64,000 bases of DNA from positions 1,828,290 through 1,892,289 of the forward strand of contig NW_003314270.1 of the NCBI RefSeq assembly GCF_000143415.4. Direction: 5' to 3'. The translations under genes were made by a program, and so were the position numbers. Under the pieces are notes generated by a model. That model was given only the letters and a program-made list of their open reading frames with translations. It had not been told where the DNA came from and ran no database searches. Each line of letters opens with the position of its first letter. Position 1 is the stretch's first letter. This DNA is from Selaginella moellendorffii (taxonomy: Eukaryota; Streptophyta; Lycopodiopsida; Selaginellales; Selaginellaceae). Shown piece by piece: positions 1 to 11,484 of the stretch.

Positions 1-638
1 TTTAATTTACAATATATAATATTACTTTGTGATGTTTCTGAATTCCAAATTTTATCCTTAAGATAATAAAGAACTAAAACACAATTTGATTCTAAAATCA
101 AAATAACTTTACCGTTTGAAGAAGTTAGAAAATCACCAATATAAATTATTGATGGACTAATTACTGTACTAGATTTAAGTTGGCATAAATAAGTATGGTA
201 TGAAATTTTAGTTTTCTCAAACAACTCTTCTTTTGGTTCTAATTTATATTGTATAAAGTAATTAGGATTTTCATTTTCAAAGGATTCACAAAGATTAATT
301 TTAAGTGTACTGATAAATGGATTTATAAGTCTTTCAAAGCCTTGAATTAAGTTTGTACCCTTTGTAGTGCCTTGTGTGTCAGATGTAGAGCAATCATCTT
401 TTGATTTCATAATAATTTTAACAATTCCACATGAAACACGAATAGATTTTCCACTTGAAAATAACTTAGAATAATCTTTTTTTTTATAATCTATTTTTCC
501 TATTAGTCTATTGATGATACGAATTACTTTATCCATATCCTGTGGATTTAATACGTTAAATTTTCCAAATTTTGGAGAGTATGCAATAGCACTTTGAATT
601 AATAATACAAGTACAAATATTAAAGATACTAACTTCAT
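1..638 (-). CDS. Partial secreted protein with bulb-lectin-like segment, AT-rich codons
   Basis: An uninterrupted frame of 212 codons starts at the ATG complementary to 636-638 and runs off the left edge without a stop. The N-terminus is a textbook signal peptide (MKLVSLIFVLVLLIQSAIA). Near the visible C-terminal end, LTSSNGK followed by SNCVLVLYY and then IWNSET matches the spacing of the D-mannose-binding bulb lectin (B_lectin) repeat (NG, then DCNLVLY, then W-S-T). The middle part is Cys-containing and unrecognised. Only about one codon in seven or eight ends in G or C, unlike the GC-rich genes to the right. It may be a native secreted lectin in an AT-rich island, a horizontally acquired gene, or contaminating sequence. 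Frame is certain, lectin assignment moderate. Confidence 0.6.
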   Translation of the reverse strand, partial: MKLVSLIFVLVLLIQSAIAYSPKFGKFNVLNPQDMDKVIRIINRLIGKIDYKKKDYSKLFSSGKSIRVSCGIVKIIMKSKDDCSTSDTQGTTKGTNLIQGFERLINPFISTLKINLCESFENENPNYFIQYKLEPKEELFEKTKISYHTYLCQLKSSTVISPSIIYIGDFLTSSNGKVILILESNCVLVLYYLKDKIWNSETSQSNIIYCKL

Positions 639-978
639 TTCATTTAGATAAGATTCAAATTTTAAAAAACTTAATTCATATATAATATATAGCCAAATTA
701 AATTTAAATTTAAATAAATAATATTTATAATTAATATAAACTTTGTAAAGCCACTTGCTTATACTTCAGCCTACCTAGGTATAAACAATAAAGCATCAAT
801 AAAGCATGTAACATGTGGACATATATAGCTACAATGCCGTATATTAATATTAGCATAGTGGGATTTTGATAGCCGTCGAATTAGTTTCAATTCGGACCAC
901 TCGATTTTGTATATAAGTTATAATTTTTGGGCTAATTGATATACACATTTTTTATATTTCCTTTCCAAATTCCATGCA

Positions 979-1042
979 CTCACATTAGTAGAAGTGAGGA
1001 GCACCTTTAACTCACATTGGTGGAAGTGAGAGGCACCTTTAA
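979..1042. repeat. Tandem duplication of a 32-bp unit
   Basis: Two adjacent near-identical 32-bp units each begin CTCACATT and end CACCTTTAA or similar, with a few substitutions between them. They lie just upstream of the decayed gag sequence, so they could belong to a retroelement leader or LTR edge, but no LTR pair is visible. Confidence 0.6.
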
Positions 1043-1276
1043 TTATCCTTCAGGAATGCTTGGATTTGGGATTTTGGTTTAGATCTAACTTTTATACTGT
1101 CTAAATCTCTCTTTCTTTCTAGCTTTTTTTATTTCTTTTCTTTTGCTTTTTCTTTTTCATTCATCTTCATGGCAAAGTAATAGTCTCTTCCTCTTTTAAC
1201 TTTGACTTGATGCTATGTGATTGCAATTGAATAACCAAACTCAATTGATAGTAGTATTCATGACATATGGTATAGC

Positions 1277-1645
1277 TTTTCCTACTTTTGGTGCTAGTCC
1301 TCACGTTCGGCTAGAGTTATTTCGTAGGAATCCTGAGGATGATGTGTACTATTGGCTCGATCATTTCACAGTGATTGCTATATATCATTCTTAGGATGAT
1401 ACTTGATGTTTGCATGAATTTCCCATGTGTCTCTAAGGGACAACACTGAAGTGGTACAATGGTTTGAGGGTAGCCACTCATGGGGATTAGAATATTCTTC
1501 TAAATGTCTTCAAATGTGCATTCAAACATGTTGATGATTTTGATAATGCCTCTTAACAATTGCATCATCTTCATCAAGGGCCATCAGAGCCAGTGATGCA
1601 ATTTGACATTCATTTTCGAAGTTTCTTACTTCGTGCATGTAACTC
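1277..1645 (+). mobile_element. Decayed Ty3/gypsy-type gag fragment
   Basis: One frame, broken by several stops, reads NPEDDVYYWLDHFTVIA, then CLHEFPMCL, GTTLKWYNGL, LNVFKCAFKHVDDFDNA and SEPVMQFDIHFRSFLLRA. This is the usual order of the retrotransposon gag domain: a Trp-Leu-x-x-Phe start, L-x-G-x-A-x-x-W-Y/F, a Phe-rich helix and a V-x-x-Y/F-x-x-x-F segment. No protease, reverse transcriptase or integrase follows, and no flanking LTRs were seen, so this is an old, truncated insertion. Confidence 0.6.
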
Positions 1646-4600
1646 ACATGAATTTAAAGCTAAACTCCAACCCCATTGTACTACAAAACAAGGGTCCAAT
1701 AAAATCCTATGAGCACCAGCTCTCTATATCTCGCACTTGCACACTAAATGGTATTAAATGGTGTTTGGCACAATTTTGGTATATCAGTGGCTTAACGTAA
1801 GAAAGAAGGTACCCCATCGACTAGAGTGCCGGTGCGACGTTGAGGATTTTGGCTCATGCTTTGCTTTTTGCTCGAAAGTTCTAAGTTTTGGTCGTGGTTT
1901 GCTCACATTGTCCTTTCAGCATTGGATTCGAACGAATGGCGGAAGTTTTGACTCTTAGAAGCAAAGCCTATGACTCACAACACGAGATGTTACAGGCAAG
2001 AGGAAAGAAAAAGTGGAAAACAAGACGATGTGCTAATGTTCTTTATATAATTTTGTTGTCCAGGTTTGCCTTGGATGACGATGCACAACTGGGTCTTAAC
2101 GTTGCTTCGTGCCTCTTGACAAAGTAACGGAGCTGCTAAACTTTATGACGAAGATCCGTGAATTTTTCTTTGCTTTGCAAGGCTGCCATGGGTAAGAAAA
2201 AGGATGGGAAGCCAAATGCGATCATCAGACCGTATGTAAAATTGTTTTACGCTTGGAATCACTGTAACTCGTGCTTCGTGCTGACAAATATACGCCCATA
2301 AGTGATCTAGATGTTCATGGTCACTTCGATTTACTTGTGAAGGTATTGTGTTCTTTGCTTGGGCTTACCCAAGTTGGGTGCAAAACAAGGAGTGATATAA
2401 CCTAGCAAAAGCTAAACTAATGTTTTAGGTGGTCAGACATACATTTCAATCACTATCCCTATTATATATTTGAAACCCCCTATAACCCCCCTTAAGAACA
2501 TACACTTTGGGCTTTCCCCCCAAGCCTCCTTTAGTACTAGTCTCTGGGATAAGTTTGAAATTTACAAAATATAGAATGTTCTTAGATTGCGAATTTAGAC
2601 ATGGGATGAACACCATTATGTTCAAAACAATCTCTACATTCCATAGATATGCAAAATGAGTAAAATTTAAACACTTTTCACAAATAACATTTGGGACCAG
2701 AATGAGACTGATAGCAAGGGTGTTTGGTATGCATGGTAAGTTATCATGTAGCAATATTAAGGGACTAGACTCAATATGCGAGGGTTCTTGCTAAGCCAAT
2801 ACAAAACAGAGTAAAAAAGAATTAATAAACTGAGCCAAATATGCTTAGCTAAATAAACATTTAGGAATTCCTTTTTTTTGCTCATCCAGCTAAGTACAAA
2901 TGCTAAATCCAGTTTACTAACACTTGGACAAGAGGGGTTAATAAAGAAAATTAGCAATACTGACTTATTATTGTCATAGCAGTAAGAAAAGAGTGTTTAT
3001 AAAGACTGACCAACAAGTATCTTTCAATACCTAAAGTCATATTTGCAACACTCTGCCCCCCTTATTAAAGATTGATATCCTTTCTCTTCTTGGAATAGGA
3101 CGCCACAATCCTCGCCTCCAAGGTAAGAGAAGAGTTCTAACATAGAAAATAAAAAGCAATTTTTTTTAAGATTTCTTTGCTAGGATCCTTAAGATTAACC
3201 CATGCTCAATCCCTTGCCATCGTATGGGCAAGGAAGGCTGATCAATTTCATTTGTAGATGCCCAGAAGTAGCACCGGAAGAGGGTGTAATTTTGAGTCGC
3301 AATGAAAGGCGAGGCAACCCATATGTATGGATTTCAGTATATTGTCGAACCAGCTAGCACTGGAAAGTCCACCATGCCACTATGAGATACCTTTCTCAAG
3401 AAGGCCACCACATGATTTTCCTTGATGCTCAAAGGCCCTGCAAGAATCTAGAAGCAACTTTGTTATAGAGCCTTCCGCAAGAATTCCTTGCTATGGCTAA
3501 CCTTTCAATGATTTTTGAATGTATGGCCTTTCTGATGCGTTTGATAGTAAGAGCTACGATTGTAGTGGACGGTGGCAATGTGATTTCAACAAAGAGTGGT
3601 GCTACTACTTTGCTAGATGGCCTTGTGAATGTTTACAATGTAGTATTTTGTGCTTCGCTCTTCAATGAATAAAATGAAGTGATCCATAATCCCAAAAACT
3701 CATTTTATTGAGTTGATAGATTATGCATGTCTTTAGTGAGATCAAAATCCAAAACTGGCAGAGATTTAAATTCTGTTTAATGGGTTAGAATATTTTTTAT
3801 GTGATTAACTTTATTTTTAATACTTTATGAATAAAATAATCAAATTTACCTAAACATATTCTTTTCTATAAATTATTATAATCTTTGAATATTTTAGGTT
3901 AAAATTAACTTTTATAATTTACTTTTAACAGTATTTACAAATATAATACAAAAATTATATTTTGTACAAATGGCCTGTCTAAATATCACTAAAATATATA
4001 AAATTCAACACCAGATGATTGTATATTAAATGTGGGTTGACTCAGTTTTATGAATGTGTAAGACCATGATTAAAACTTCAAATGTTAATAAAAAAACATT
4101 ACACAACTTTAACAATAAGAGTACATATTATATTTTTATATATAGCCTTAGCTATTTACAATCTAGCTTATTATCAGAAAAAGCTACAATAATATATGTA
4201 GTAGTTGATTAAACAGCGATATTTTTAAATCTTTTTACTAACTGCAAATATAGTTTATTAGTACATAATACTATGGAATATAAAATTTAAATTTATAGTT
4301 TTAATATCATATATATTTACAAATAATTATTTTCTTGTTTGGAGCTGGGTAGTAATATATTAATGCTCCTAAAAACTTATTGTTTTATTTTCTAAGTAAA
4401 ACGTATAATTAATTAATATGTTGTAGTAATTAAGTCTCTTTTGTTTGATAAAATCATAATAAGTCTATCCCAAGTAAAAATATAATTTACATATAACATA
4501 TTATTGATAATAGAAACTTATTTTTACTTTTTTCTTTGTCAGGTTTTTTTTAAAATATATTCATATTTCCAAATAATAATTTGTATATAATATCTTTATT

Positions 4601-4948
4601 AATGAATATTTATTCCTACTTATGCCTAGAAATATATTTCGTTCTGAATATTTTTATTACCAAGTTTACAAAAATTAATTTTTCTATTCATTTAGCATTT
4701 TCTAGGCATAATTCCCTCAATCAAAGTGGAATACAATATTTGTTATTTTAATACTATTCCAATTTGGTTTTTAATAAGCAAAAGCCCTAAAATATTTATA
4801 GGGGTATCGTATATTATAAAATCAAAACAATATTTTATTAATTACATGTTGGGCAAGTGCTAGATATATATAAACAAGATTACATCAATCAATATAAAAT
4901 CATTAAAGAGAATCAGCATGCAATACAAATACTTACACAGTCAAAATT
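1646..4948. other. Gene-poor AT-rich intergenic DNA
   Basis: Short open frames occur (for example minus strand 2446-2754 and 2757-2957), but none shows a recognisable domain, a signal peptide or a coherent splice series. From about 3.8 kb to 4.9 kb the sequence is extremely AT-rich, with runs such as TATATA and TTTTTAAATC. Between 3.0 and 3.7 kb it is more balanced and may hold worn coding debris that I could not identify. The right end is the 3' side of the GRAS gene. Confidence 0.5.
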
Positions 4949-6376
4949 TTATAAGACTTGAGCTTTAGTCTCCCAAGCAGACATTCCACACAAGATTACA
5001 TCCTTCCACCCAAGCAACATCCAGTTCTCATCCTTTCCACACCCAAAGTTTTTGTTGCAAGCATAACCTCCCCACTGTGATTTCATCCTCTCATACACCT
5101 CTTCACCTACTAGAAACGGTTGAAATCCAGCTCTTTTTGCTCGCGAGTCCCAGGTCCTGTATTTGTCTGGCCTCTCCAGTTGCTCCAGGCCATCGCAAGC
5201 CACAACGCTCGTGATTGCCCTCTGGAACACCTTCTCTACTAAATCGCGATCACCAATCGAATCCCAGCCCAGCCATGCGTCGAGGCATTCCATTTTTGCG
5301 GTGAAATGCTTCAGCGTCTCGTCAAACTTGGGAATGAAGAACGGCGAGCTAAACGAAGCGTTTGACACGCACATCACGAAGACTTTGGGCCTCATCTTGT
5401 AGATACTCTCGAACAAAAGCCTGCGAGGATTGTTGACGGAAATCCACTCGTCTCTCATATGCTGAAGGCTCATGTTGGAGTTGACGACCAGAAGTTCGTT
5501 GGCAAGAGTTACCGGCTGAACAGATTCCCAGGAATTCGACTGGATCGAGCAGTACTCGAGCTGTACCCCGTTGCTCCTAGCAAAGGCTGCCAAACGTTGC
5601 CCGGCCACAAAGGCCTCGGGCACAGTGACAAGATCGATGCCTGTGATCTTGAGCTGTGGAGGACCTTCCGGACGTACTGAAAAAGCCTTGATCAAGGAAG
5701 GCCACTGGCGACCGCAATGAACCCCATAGTCGATGATATGAACTTTGTTGGCTCCTGCGCAAGCACGCAATATGACATCGTTGGCAAAGTTGACTACTAT
5801 TGCGAACAGCGGCAGCCTCGCATCTGCCACTAGCATTCTTGAACTAATTCCAGCCGAAATCGCCCTGTAAGCTTGAGGCCCTGTCCCTGCTAATCTGGCC
5901 GCAAGCGCATCAATGAGAAAACGAGCTACCTTCTGCAAAGGAGTTGATTGCAATGCAACTGCATCCCTGATGTCTCTTGCCAGATCATAGAAGCCTGCAA
6001 CATTGTTTGCAGCTACAGCTCTCGCACACTCCATCAAACTACTGTGAATGTCTGTAGTCCTCCCCAAATTTACCTCAAAGCCGGATGATTGATCACTACC
6101 CTCTGTCGAGCTATCACTGCTTTCACTAGGAGAAACAATTGCCGAGAGCTCGTCGAACAAACCTTGAAAGGAAGGCTTTTGTTGCTGCGCCGAGTCAGCT
6201 TCTCCTTCCCCTTCGTCTTCCAGCAGCATCTTGGACAGATAGGCCAGAGTATCTCTCGAATCATGCAAAGCATCGCGCTTGGAGTAGCCGATCTTAGCAG
6301 CTGGCTCGAGCTCTACCTGATTCCTGTAGAGAACTCTCCTGAGCTGCGAGACTAGATCCTCGCCCGCCGCCTCCAT
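4949..6376 (-). CDS. GRAS-family transcription regulator, LISCL (SCL14/SCL33)-like
   Basis: An intronless frame of 475 codons from MEAAGEDLV. The same frame stays open upstream to 6442, but that extension (MFNLWLCFTSS) looks like 5' UTR, so I chose the later Met. The C-terminal two thirds is a GRAS domain. It has a first leucine-rich region with LMECARAVAANNV, the VHIID-type motif VHIIDYGVHCGRQWP, a PFYRE-like part with NPRRLLFESIYKMRPKVFV, and a C-terminal SAW-like end (LLGWKDVILCGMSAW). The N-terminal third is acidic and Ser-rich, as in LISCL members. GRAS proteins are nuclear regulators without a classic DNA-binding domain. Family call is secure, subfamily moderate. Confidence 0.88.
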   Translation of the reverse strand: MEAAGEDLVSQLRRVLYRNQVELEPAAKIGYSKRDALHDSRDTLAYLSKMLLEDEGEGEADSAQQQKPSFQGLFDELSAIVSPSESSDSSTEGSDQSSGFEVNLGRTTDIHSSLMECARAVAANNVAGFYDLARDIRDAVALQSTPLQKVARFLIDALAARLAGTGPQAYRAISAGISSRMLVADARLPLFAIVVNFANDVILRACAGANKVHIIDYGVHCGRQWPSLIKAFSVRPEGPPQLKITGIDLVTVPEAFVAGQRLAAFARSNGVQLEYCSIQSNSWESVQPVTLANELLVVNSNMSLQHMRDEWISVNNPRRLLFESIYKMRPKVFVMCVSNASFSSPFFIPKFDETLKHFTAKMECLDAWLGWDSIGDRDLVEKVFQRAITSVVACDGLEQLERPDKYRTWDSRAKRAGFQPFLVGEEVYERMKSQWGGYACNKNFGCGKDENWMLLGWKDVILCGMSAWETKAQVL

Positions 6377-6910
6377 GTCGCCGCCAAGAGACCTGAAGTA
6401 AAAAACCATAGAACTTGTGAAGCAAAGCCACAGATTAAACACTAAGAGAACACGTGAGAGAGTGGAACACTAGAAAACAACAAAAGTGGTTACCGACACT
6501 TCACCAAAAACTTTCCCAGACAACAGCTGGAAGAGACCTCCAGCAAAACCTTAGCTTGGAATATAAACAAAGGAAGAACAACAAGAACCACAGAAGAAGC
6601 CGTGACGAGGAACAATGATCCCCTAAAAAACAAGATCGAAGCCAGATATGATCGCGCGCACTGAACGGGGACCCAGCGCTTCGCGGAGCGTAGGAGCGCA
6701 GCTCGACAGTCGACAAACCCTAGAGCTTGAAAATATTTCCCCCAATTTGCTACGACCTAGAAGCAAAGCCGTTCTTCCTGTACCAAAGTGGGGTCTTAGG
6801 CTAGATTCCTGGGTGGATTTTCGCAGAAATTCCACTGCCAAAAAGAGCTCTCTTTCCTCTCACCTCCATTTAGTTCTTCCCTCCCCAAGGACGCACAAAG
6901 AAAGGCCCCA
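6377..6910. promoter_or_regulatory. Shared divergent promoter region, GRAS gene and MFS gene
   Basis: Two divergently transcribed genes are separated by 534 bp. The GRAS side (roughly 6377-6640) looks like a 5' leader. A pyrimidine-rich stretch precedes the MFS start codon. No clear TATA box lies close to either start. Co-regulation is inference only. Confidence 0.4.
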
Positions 6911-8872
6911 ATGGAGGAGGGCAGCAAGAACAGCAGGCGCTACATTCTCGCCAAATGGGCGGGATTCGTCTCGGCAATCTGGGTCCAGGCGATCGCCGGC
7001 AACAACTATGGCTTCTCCAATTACTCCGTGGCGCTCAAATCCATCGGCGGCTACAACCAGGTGGAGCTCAACAATCTGGGCGTCGCCAAGGACGTCGGCA
7101 AAGCCCTAGGCGTCGTCGCCGGCTTGGCCTCTGATTTCCTCCCCCCCTGGCTCATCCTCTTGATCGGCTCGCTCGACGGCCTCATCGGCTATGGCGCGCA
7201 ATGGCTCGTCCTCAGCAGGAGAATCGCGCCGCTACCCTACTGGCAGGTCTGTTCCATTCCTTGCCCTGCCTGGCTGGATACTTTGCTAGGAATGGTAGAT
7301 CGCTCCCTTGTTCTTGCTCGATTTCTTCCAATCTGTCCTTCCTTTTTGGATCTTTTGCTGGAATTCTAATGCTTCTCTCGTTCTTGCGCTTTCGATCACT
7401 CTCGTACGATCTCGCTCCTGGCAGATGTGCGTGGTGCTGTGTATGGGCGGCAACAGCACGACCTGGATGAACACCGCGGTTCTAGTCACCTCCATTCGCA
7501 ATTTTCGCTACAATCGCGGCCCGGTGGTGGGGATTCTCAAAGGATACATTGGCCTCAGCACCGCGATCTTCACCGTGCTGTGCTCCGCGCTCTTTAGCAA
7601 CGATCCGGCCAAGTTCGTGCTCCTCCTGGCGATCATCCCCTTTGCGGTGTGCATCGTCGCCATGATCTTCCTCCGCCCGGTGGCGCCTGCCAGCAGCAAG
7701 CCCGAGCAGGAGGAGGAGCGCCGGGGCTTCTTCTTCCTCAACTCCATGGCCACGCTCCTCGGCGTCTACCTCCTCTTCTACGACTTCCTCAAGTTCTCGG
7801 GAACCATCGCCGCGATCTTCTTGCTCGTCCTCCTGCTGCTCCCGCTCTATCTCCCGGCCAAGCTCCTCCTCTTGCCTCGCAAATCGATCCCCCAAGATGT
7901 GGAAGCGCCGACAGGGGGGAATCTCGATCAACCATTGCTACAGCAGCAGCAAGTACAGGGGGAGCAACCGGGGCAATCCTCGCCCCCCTCGATCGATAAG
8001 GACGATCTGGCGAAGAACCGTGGAGAGCGGATCATCCATGGCTCTCCAAAGCTCGGAGAAGATCACAACGTGCTCCAGCTCGTCAAGAGGTACGAGTTCT
8101 GGCTGCTGTTCGTGTCGCTGCTCTGTGGAATGGGATCGGGCACGGTGGTGATCAACAATCTCGGCCAGATTGGCGAGACGCTGGGCTACAAGGATGTCGG
8201 CACCTTCGTGTCGCTCACTAGCGTGTGGGGATTCTTTGGCCGCATTGGATCGGGTCTCGTGTCCGAGCACTTCCTCAGGTATGGATAGAAACTTACGAGT
8301 TTTTACGAGTGCCAAGTTCTCACGAGTGTTTCCATACGCGCAGATCTTCCGGAGTGCCACGGCCGGTCTGGCTGGCGGCCTCGCAAGTTCTCATGATCGT
8401 CGGCTTCGTGCTGCTCGTCTCGGCGCTCCCCGGCTCTCTTTACATCGGATCGAGCATCACCGGCCTCTGCTACGGCGTCCGTCTCGCAGTCACCGTCCCG
8501 ACCGCGTCCGAGCTCTTCGGCCTCAAGTACTTCGGCCTCATCTACAACATTCTCATCATCAACATCCCCCTGGGATCCTTCCTCTTCTCGGGACTCCTGG
8601 CGGGATTCCTCTACGACTACGAGGCCCAGAAATCTCTCGGCGTTGTCGCTAGCGCTGCTCCCTCGATCTCCAACCCCGGATTGTGGAATGGTCTGCTCCA
8701 AAGCTTTGGACCTTCCGGGAGGGCGTGCCTTGGAACGCGATGCTACAGGCTCACGTACGTGACGATGATCGGCATTTGCGCGCTGGGGTTTATCGTGGAC
8801 ACGGTGCTGGCATTTGTCACCGTGCCGCTCTATCGCAAGCTCAAGAACACGTTCGCGATCAAGAGCCGGTGA
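6911..8872 (+). CDS. Nodulin-like major facilitator superfamily transporter
   Basis: Three exons, join(6911..7246,7425..8278,8344..8872), give 572 residues; both introns have GT-AG borders and keep frame. The N-terminal half is a Nodulin-like domain: KWAGFVSAIWVQAIAGNNYGF, a motif typical of the family, then about six membrane helices with LGVAKDVGKALGVVAGL. A hydrophilic central loop (roughly residues 330-380, Gln-rich, then SPKLGEDHNVLQLVKRYEFW) separates it from a second six-helix half containing GSGTVVINNLGQIGE and GFFGRIGSG. Relatives are integral membrane proteins, some linked to Fe or organic-acid transport; the substrate here cannot be told from sequence. It diverges from the GRAS gene. 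Confidence 0.87.
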
Positions 8873-8937
8873 TCCGCCACCTTTTGTTTGTATGATGTTT
8901 ACGGTCAAGAGCCCTAAAAACAGAGTCCCTCCAATTG

Positions 8938-9966
8938 CTAGGACGAATGCCACCAAAGGCGATCGTCACCACTGCATTGAATGGAATCAGAGCAAGATGA
9001 TTGACATGAGGGGGGGCTCACGCCCATGGCCTGGGCCATGTCGTACAAAAGCCGCGCATTGTTCATGAGATACTCCTCTTCGTATACTCCCAGTGTCACC
9101 ATTGCTTGCTGGAGCCATCGATCGTCAATCACGACAGCGCAACCGTCAATTGCATATCGCGCAGCCTCAGCTTCCCGATCCTGGGCGATTAGATGTGTGA
9201 TCGACATTTCTTCCGCTTCATGGTCGATGTGATCGTTTCTTATCACCATCACTTCAGGCTCCAATTGCGACGCCTCTGCGCGGTCCCTGTCGCTGCCCGG
9301 GCTGACATCGATGCTGGAATTGGAATTGGAATTGGGCTGTAGCGATTGGTGATCTTCTTCTTCCTCCTTGGAATGATCGTTGAGAAGAAATTGGTGTGGG
9401 AAATTGAGCTTGTGGAGAGGGCCGTGCGATTCGACCAGCGCTTGATCGTATGCCATCGCCGCGCTCTCGGGGCTGTGGAAAGTTCCCAGCCACAGTCTCT
9501 GCCCGTCGGGCCTGCAGAACTCTGCGACCCATTTGCCAAAGCTTCGCAACCTCACGCCCCTGTACTTTTTCTCCTTGCTCCTTTCAGAATTGCTATGGCG
9601 CGACATCTTCTCCAAAAGCCTTGGAAAGCTCTCAATCTTGTCTATAGCTGCTACTCTTCTGGACGTCCCAGGAACTCCAAAACATACTCGAATCATAGAG
9701 TACAAATACACTTCGATGCTAGAAGATCTATCTCGAGCTGCTCCAGGTTTTTGGGCTTCCAAGCAGGTATTCTTGAGAGTATACGTACGTAGAATGCTCC
9801 GGTCCACACTGAGATATGACGCAGTCGCACAGGACCAAGCACACAAAGGAGCGTAGAGCGTATGTTTTGAATGACCGTTGACGTAGGCCGTTGACCACGT
9901 TTCACAGAGTTGACTTTGTTTAGCAAATCGCCTTCTGTGGCAGATCAAACACTTAGAAACATCCAA
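8938..9966 (-). CDS. AP2/ERF-domain transcription factor, DREB-like
   Basis: A single AP2/ERF domain starts at KKYRGVRLRSFGKWVAEF, continues with LWLGTFHSPESAAMAYDQA and ends HKLNFP. The WVAE core fits the DREB side of the family better than the ERF side. The C-terminal half is acidic and ends with a conserved-looking helix (EEEYLMNNARLLYDMAQAMG), probably an activation segment. The frame stays open to 9966, but the first 90 residues are atypical. More likely starts are Met at 9696 or Met at 9606 (MSRHSNSERSK), so treat the N-terminus as unresolved. Intronless, as usual for the family. It is convergent with the MFS gene, leaving only about 65 bp between stops. Confidence 0.8.
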   Translation of the reverse strand: MDVSKCLICHRRRFAKQSQLCETWSTAYVNGHSKHTLYAPLCAWSCATASYLSVDRSILRTYTLKNTCLEAQKPGAARDRSSSIEVYLYSMIRVCFGVPGTSRRVAAIDKIESFPRLLEKMSRHSNSERSKEKKYRGVRLRSFGKWVAEFCRPDGQRLWLGTFHSPESAAMAYDQALVESHGPLHKLNFPHQFLLNDHSKEEEEDHQSLQPNSNSNSSIDVSPGSDRDRAEASQLEPEVMVIRNDHIDHEAEEMSITHLIAQDREAEAARYAIDGCAVVIDDRWLQQAMVTLGVYEEEYLMNNARLLYDMAQAMGVSPPSCQSSCSDSIQCSGDDRLWWHSS

Positions 9967-10448
9967 ACTAAAAAGCTCTTACGTGTTCTAGAAGAACTAG
10001 GGGAGTCTAGATGGCAAGAAAGGGTGATAGTGGTGGCAGCACCAGAGCTTGGTGGCGCATTAGTAGGGCAACCAGTGGCAATCTCATGCATCCTTGCTGC
10101 TGCTTTATCTGCAAGAAAAAGAATATATCTTGTAACATGCTTCTTTAGGGGTTTGTGATGTGGAAAGCTTGCTTAGAAACGTACCACATTCACCAGTTGT
10201 AATTTTGAGCTTCAACACATTGAAGTGTAGCCCATAACTCCATTCAAATAAATCTAGATCCAAAAAGCCAACTTGTTCCTTCTCCGTCCACCTTGAGCGA
10301 GAAAGGGAAGAACAAGATTAACAGAACCATCTAACAAAATTAGAGGTATTGGTAGTGGCTCGTGGTATCTGAGATCTTCCAAAGATCATGAAATGTGTGT
10401 CGACAACAACTCTCCTTCTAAGGCGCAGCATTTTAGGGTTCCTTTGGG
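9967..10448. other. Intergenic region between divergent ERF and YqgF-type genes
   Basis: No credible coding exon is visible. It serves as the upstream region of two divergent genes. Nothing recognisable as a specific regulatory element. Confidence 0.4.
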
Positions 10449-11484
10449 ATGTTTTCCCTCCTCTTTCCCTGGAGCAGTAGCATTGCCACCGGCAATGCGA
10501 GGTATGTGCATCGATGTGGCTGTGCGGCCGAGAGCGCTAGCGATGTAGCCTCCTCTTGTCCGGAGGATTTGGCAGCGAGGATTGCCGGCATTTTGCCAAA
10601 TGCGAGGCTAAAGAAGTCGCTCGAAACGCGCAAGCTGAGACGAAGCGTGGGCATCGATTATGGCCTGGAGAGGACGGGAATCGCTGTGACCTTCTGTGGC
10701 TTGGCTCCTCGTCCTCTATCGGTGATATAGAATTCTTTTCTTTCGTAGTTTTTTTTCTCTCTGTCTTGTTTAATAACACTTCGGTTTCTATCCTTGTTTA
10801 AAACAGGTGAGCAAACTCAAGGGTGACAATCTCATCAAGAAGCTGCTGTCTGTTGCAAAGAAGGAGGTAACAAAGGCGAAATAGATGCTTTCTTCTTGAT
10901 ACATATTTTCTTCCAAACTTGTAGAAAGCTGATGAATTTATAGTTGGATTGCCGAGATCATGGGACGCTCAGGAAACTGAGCAATCAAACAAGACACGCA
11001 CTTTCGCGGGAAGGCTTGCACAGTATAGTGCTGAAGAGTAAGTAAAACTGGTGCATATTTGCCCTGATTTCTTGTGATCGTCTTCAGGGGTGTGAGAGTT
11101 TTCCTTCACGACGAATACATGACATCAGAAGATGCGCTGGAGTTTATGATCTACAGGTTAAGCTATGCACCCGTTACATGCCGGCTCACAGAAAAGCACA
11201 CTTTGCTTCCAGGGGCAGCACCAAGAAATCACGAAGGCTCGAAGTAGATGCATATGCAGCTGTGGTAGGCATCCCGAATCAAGTGACCGCGTAATTGCTA
11301 ATTTGTCAAGGCTCGTCTCATGCAGATTATTCTACAAACATATTTTCACAACGACGGCCGCTTTGCGCAGCTGATGGTCCCCAAACGTGGGGAGCTCCAA
11401 GAGACACTCTGCTCCAAATATTACCAGAGGTTGTCTCAAATTGAAGAAGACGAAGACGAAGATGAAGACAACGAGGAACTGTAA
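10449..11484 (+). CDS. YqgF/RuvX-type putative Holliday junction resolvase, organellar
   Basis: Six exons, join(10449..10721,10807..10866,10925..11037,11088..11156,11213..11264,11326..11484), give 241 residues in continuous frame. After a 60-residue Ser/Ala/Arg-containing N-terminus resembling an organelle transit peptide comes the RNase H-like fold: GIDYGLERTGIAV (first acid), EFIVGLPRSWDAQE, VFLHDEYMTSEDA (equivalent of the bacterial DERxT segment) and RRLEVDAYAAV (last acid). Bacterial YqgF/RuvX is a nuclease-like protein implicated in rRNA maturation and proposed in recombination; plants have a plastid-targeted version. The C-terminus carries a Glu/Asp tract. The catalytic acids appear present. 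Confidence 0.85.

Noticed and set aside
3073-3198. ATATCCTTTC followed by a TCCTTAAG-like string, resembling a U12-type AT-AC intron
   Set aside because: No coding sequence flanks it, and the distance from branch-like string to AC is too short; probably chance in AT-rich DNA, though tempting given the U12 gene.
7482-7931. Long minus-strand Glu/Arg-rich frame
   Set aside because: It is the antisense shadow of the MFS transporter exon 2, rich in charged residues only because of GC-biased codons.
8303-8956. 217-codon minus-strand frame
   Set aside because: Antisense shadow of the transporter's last exon.
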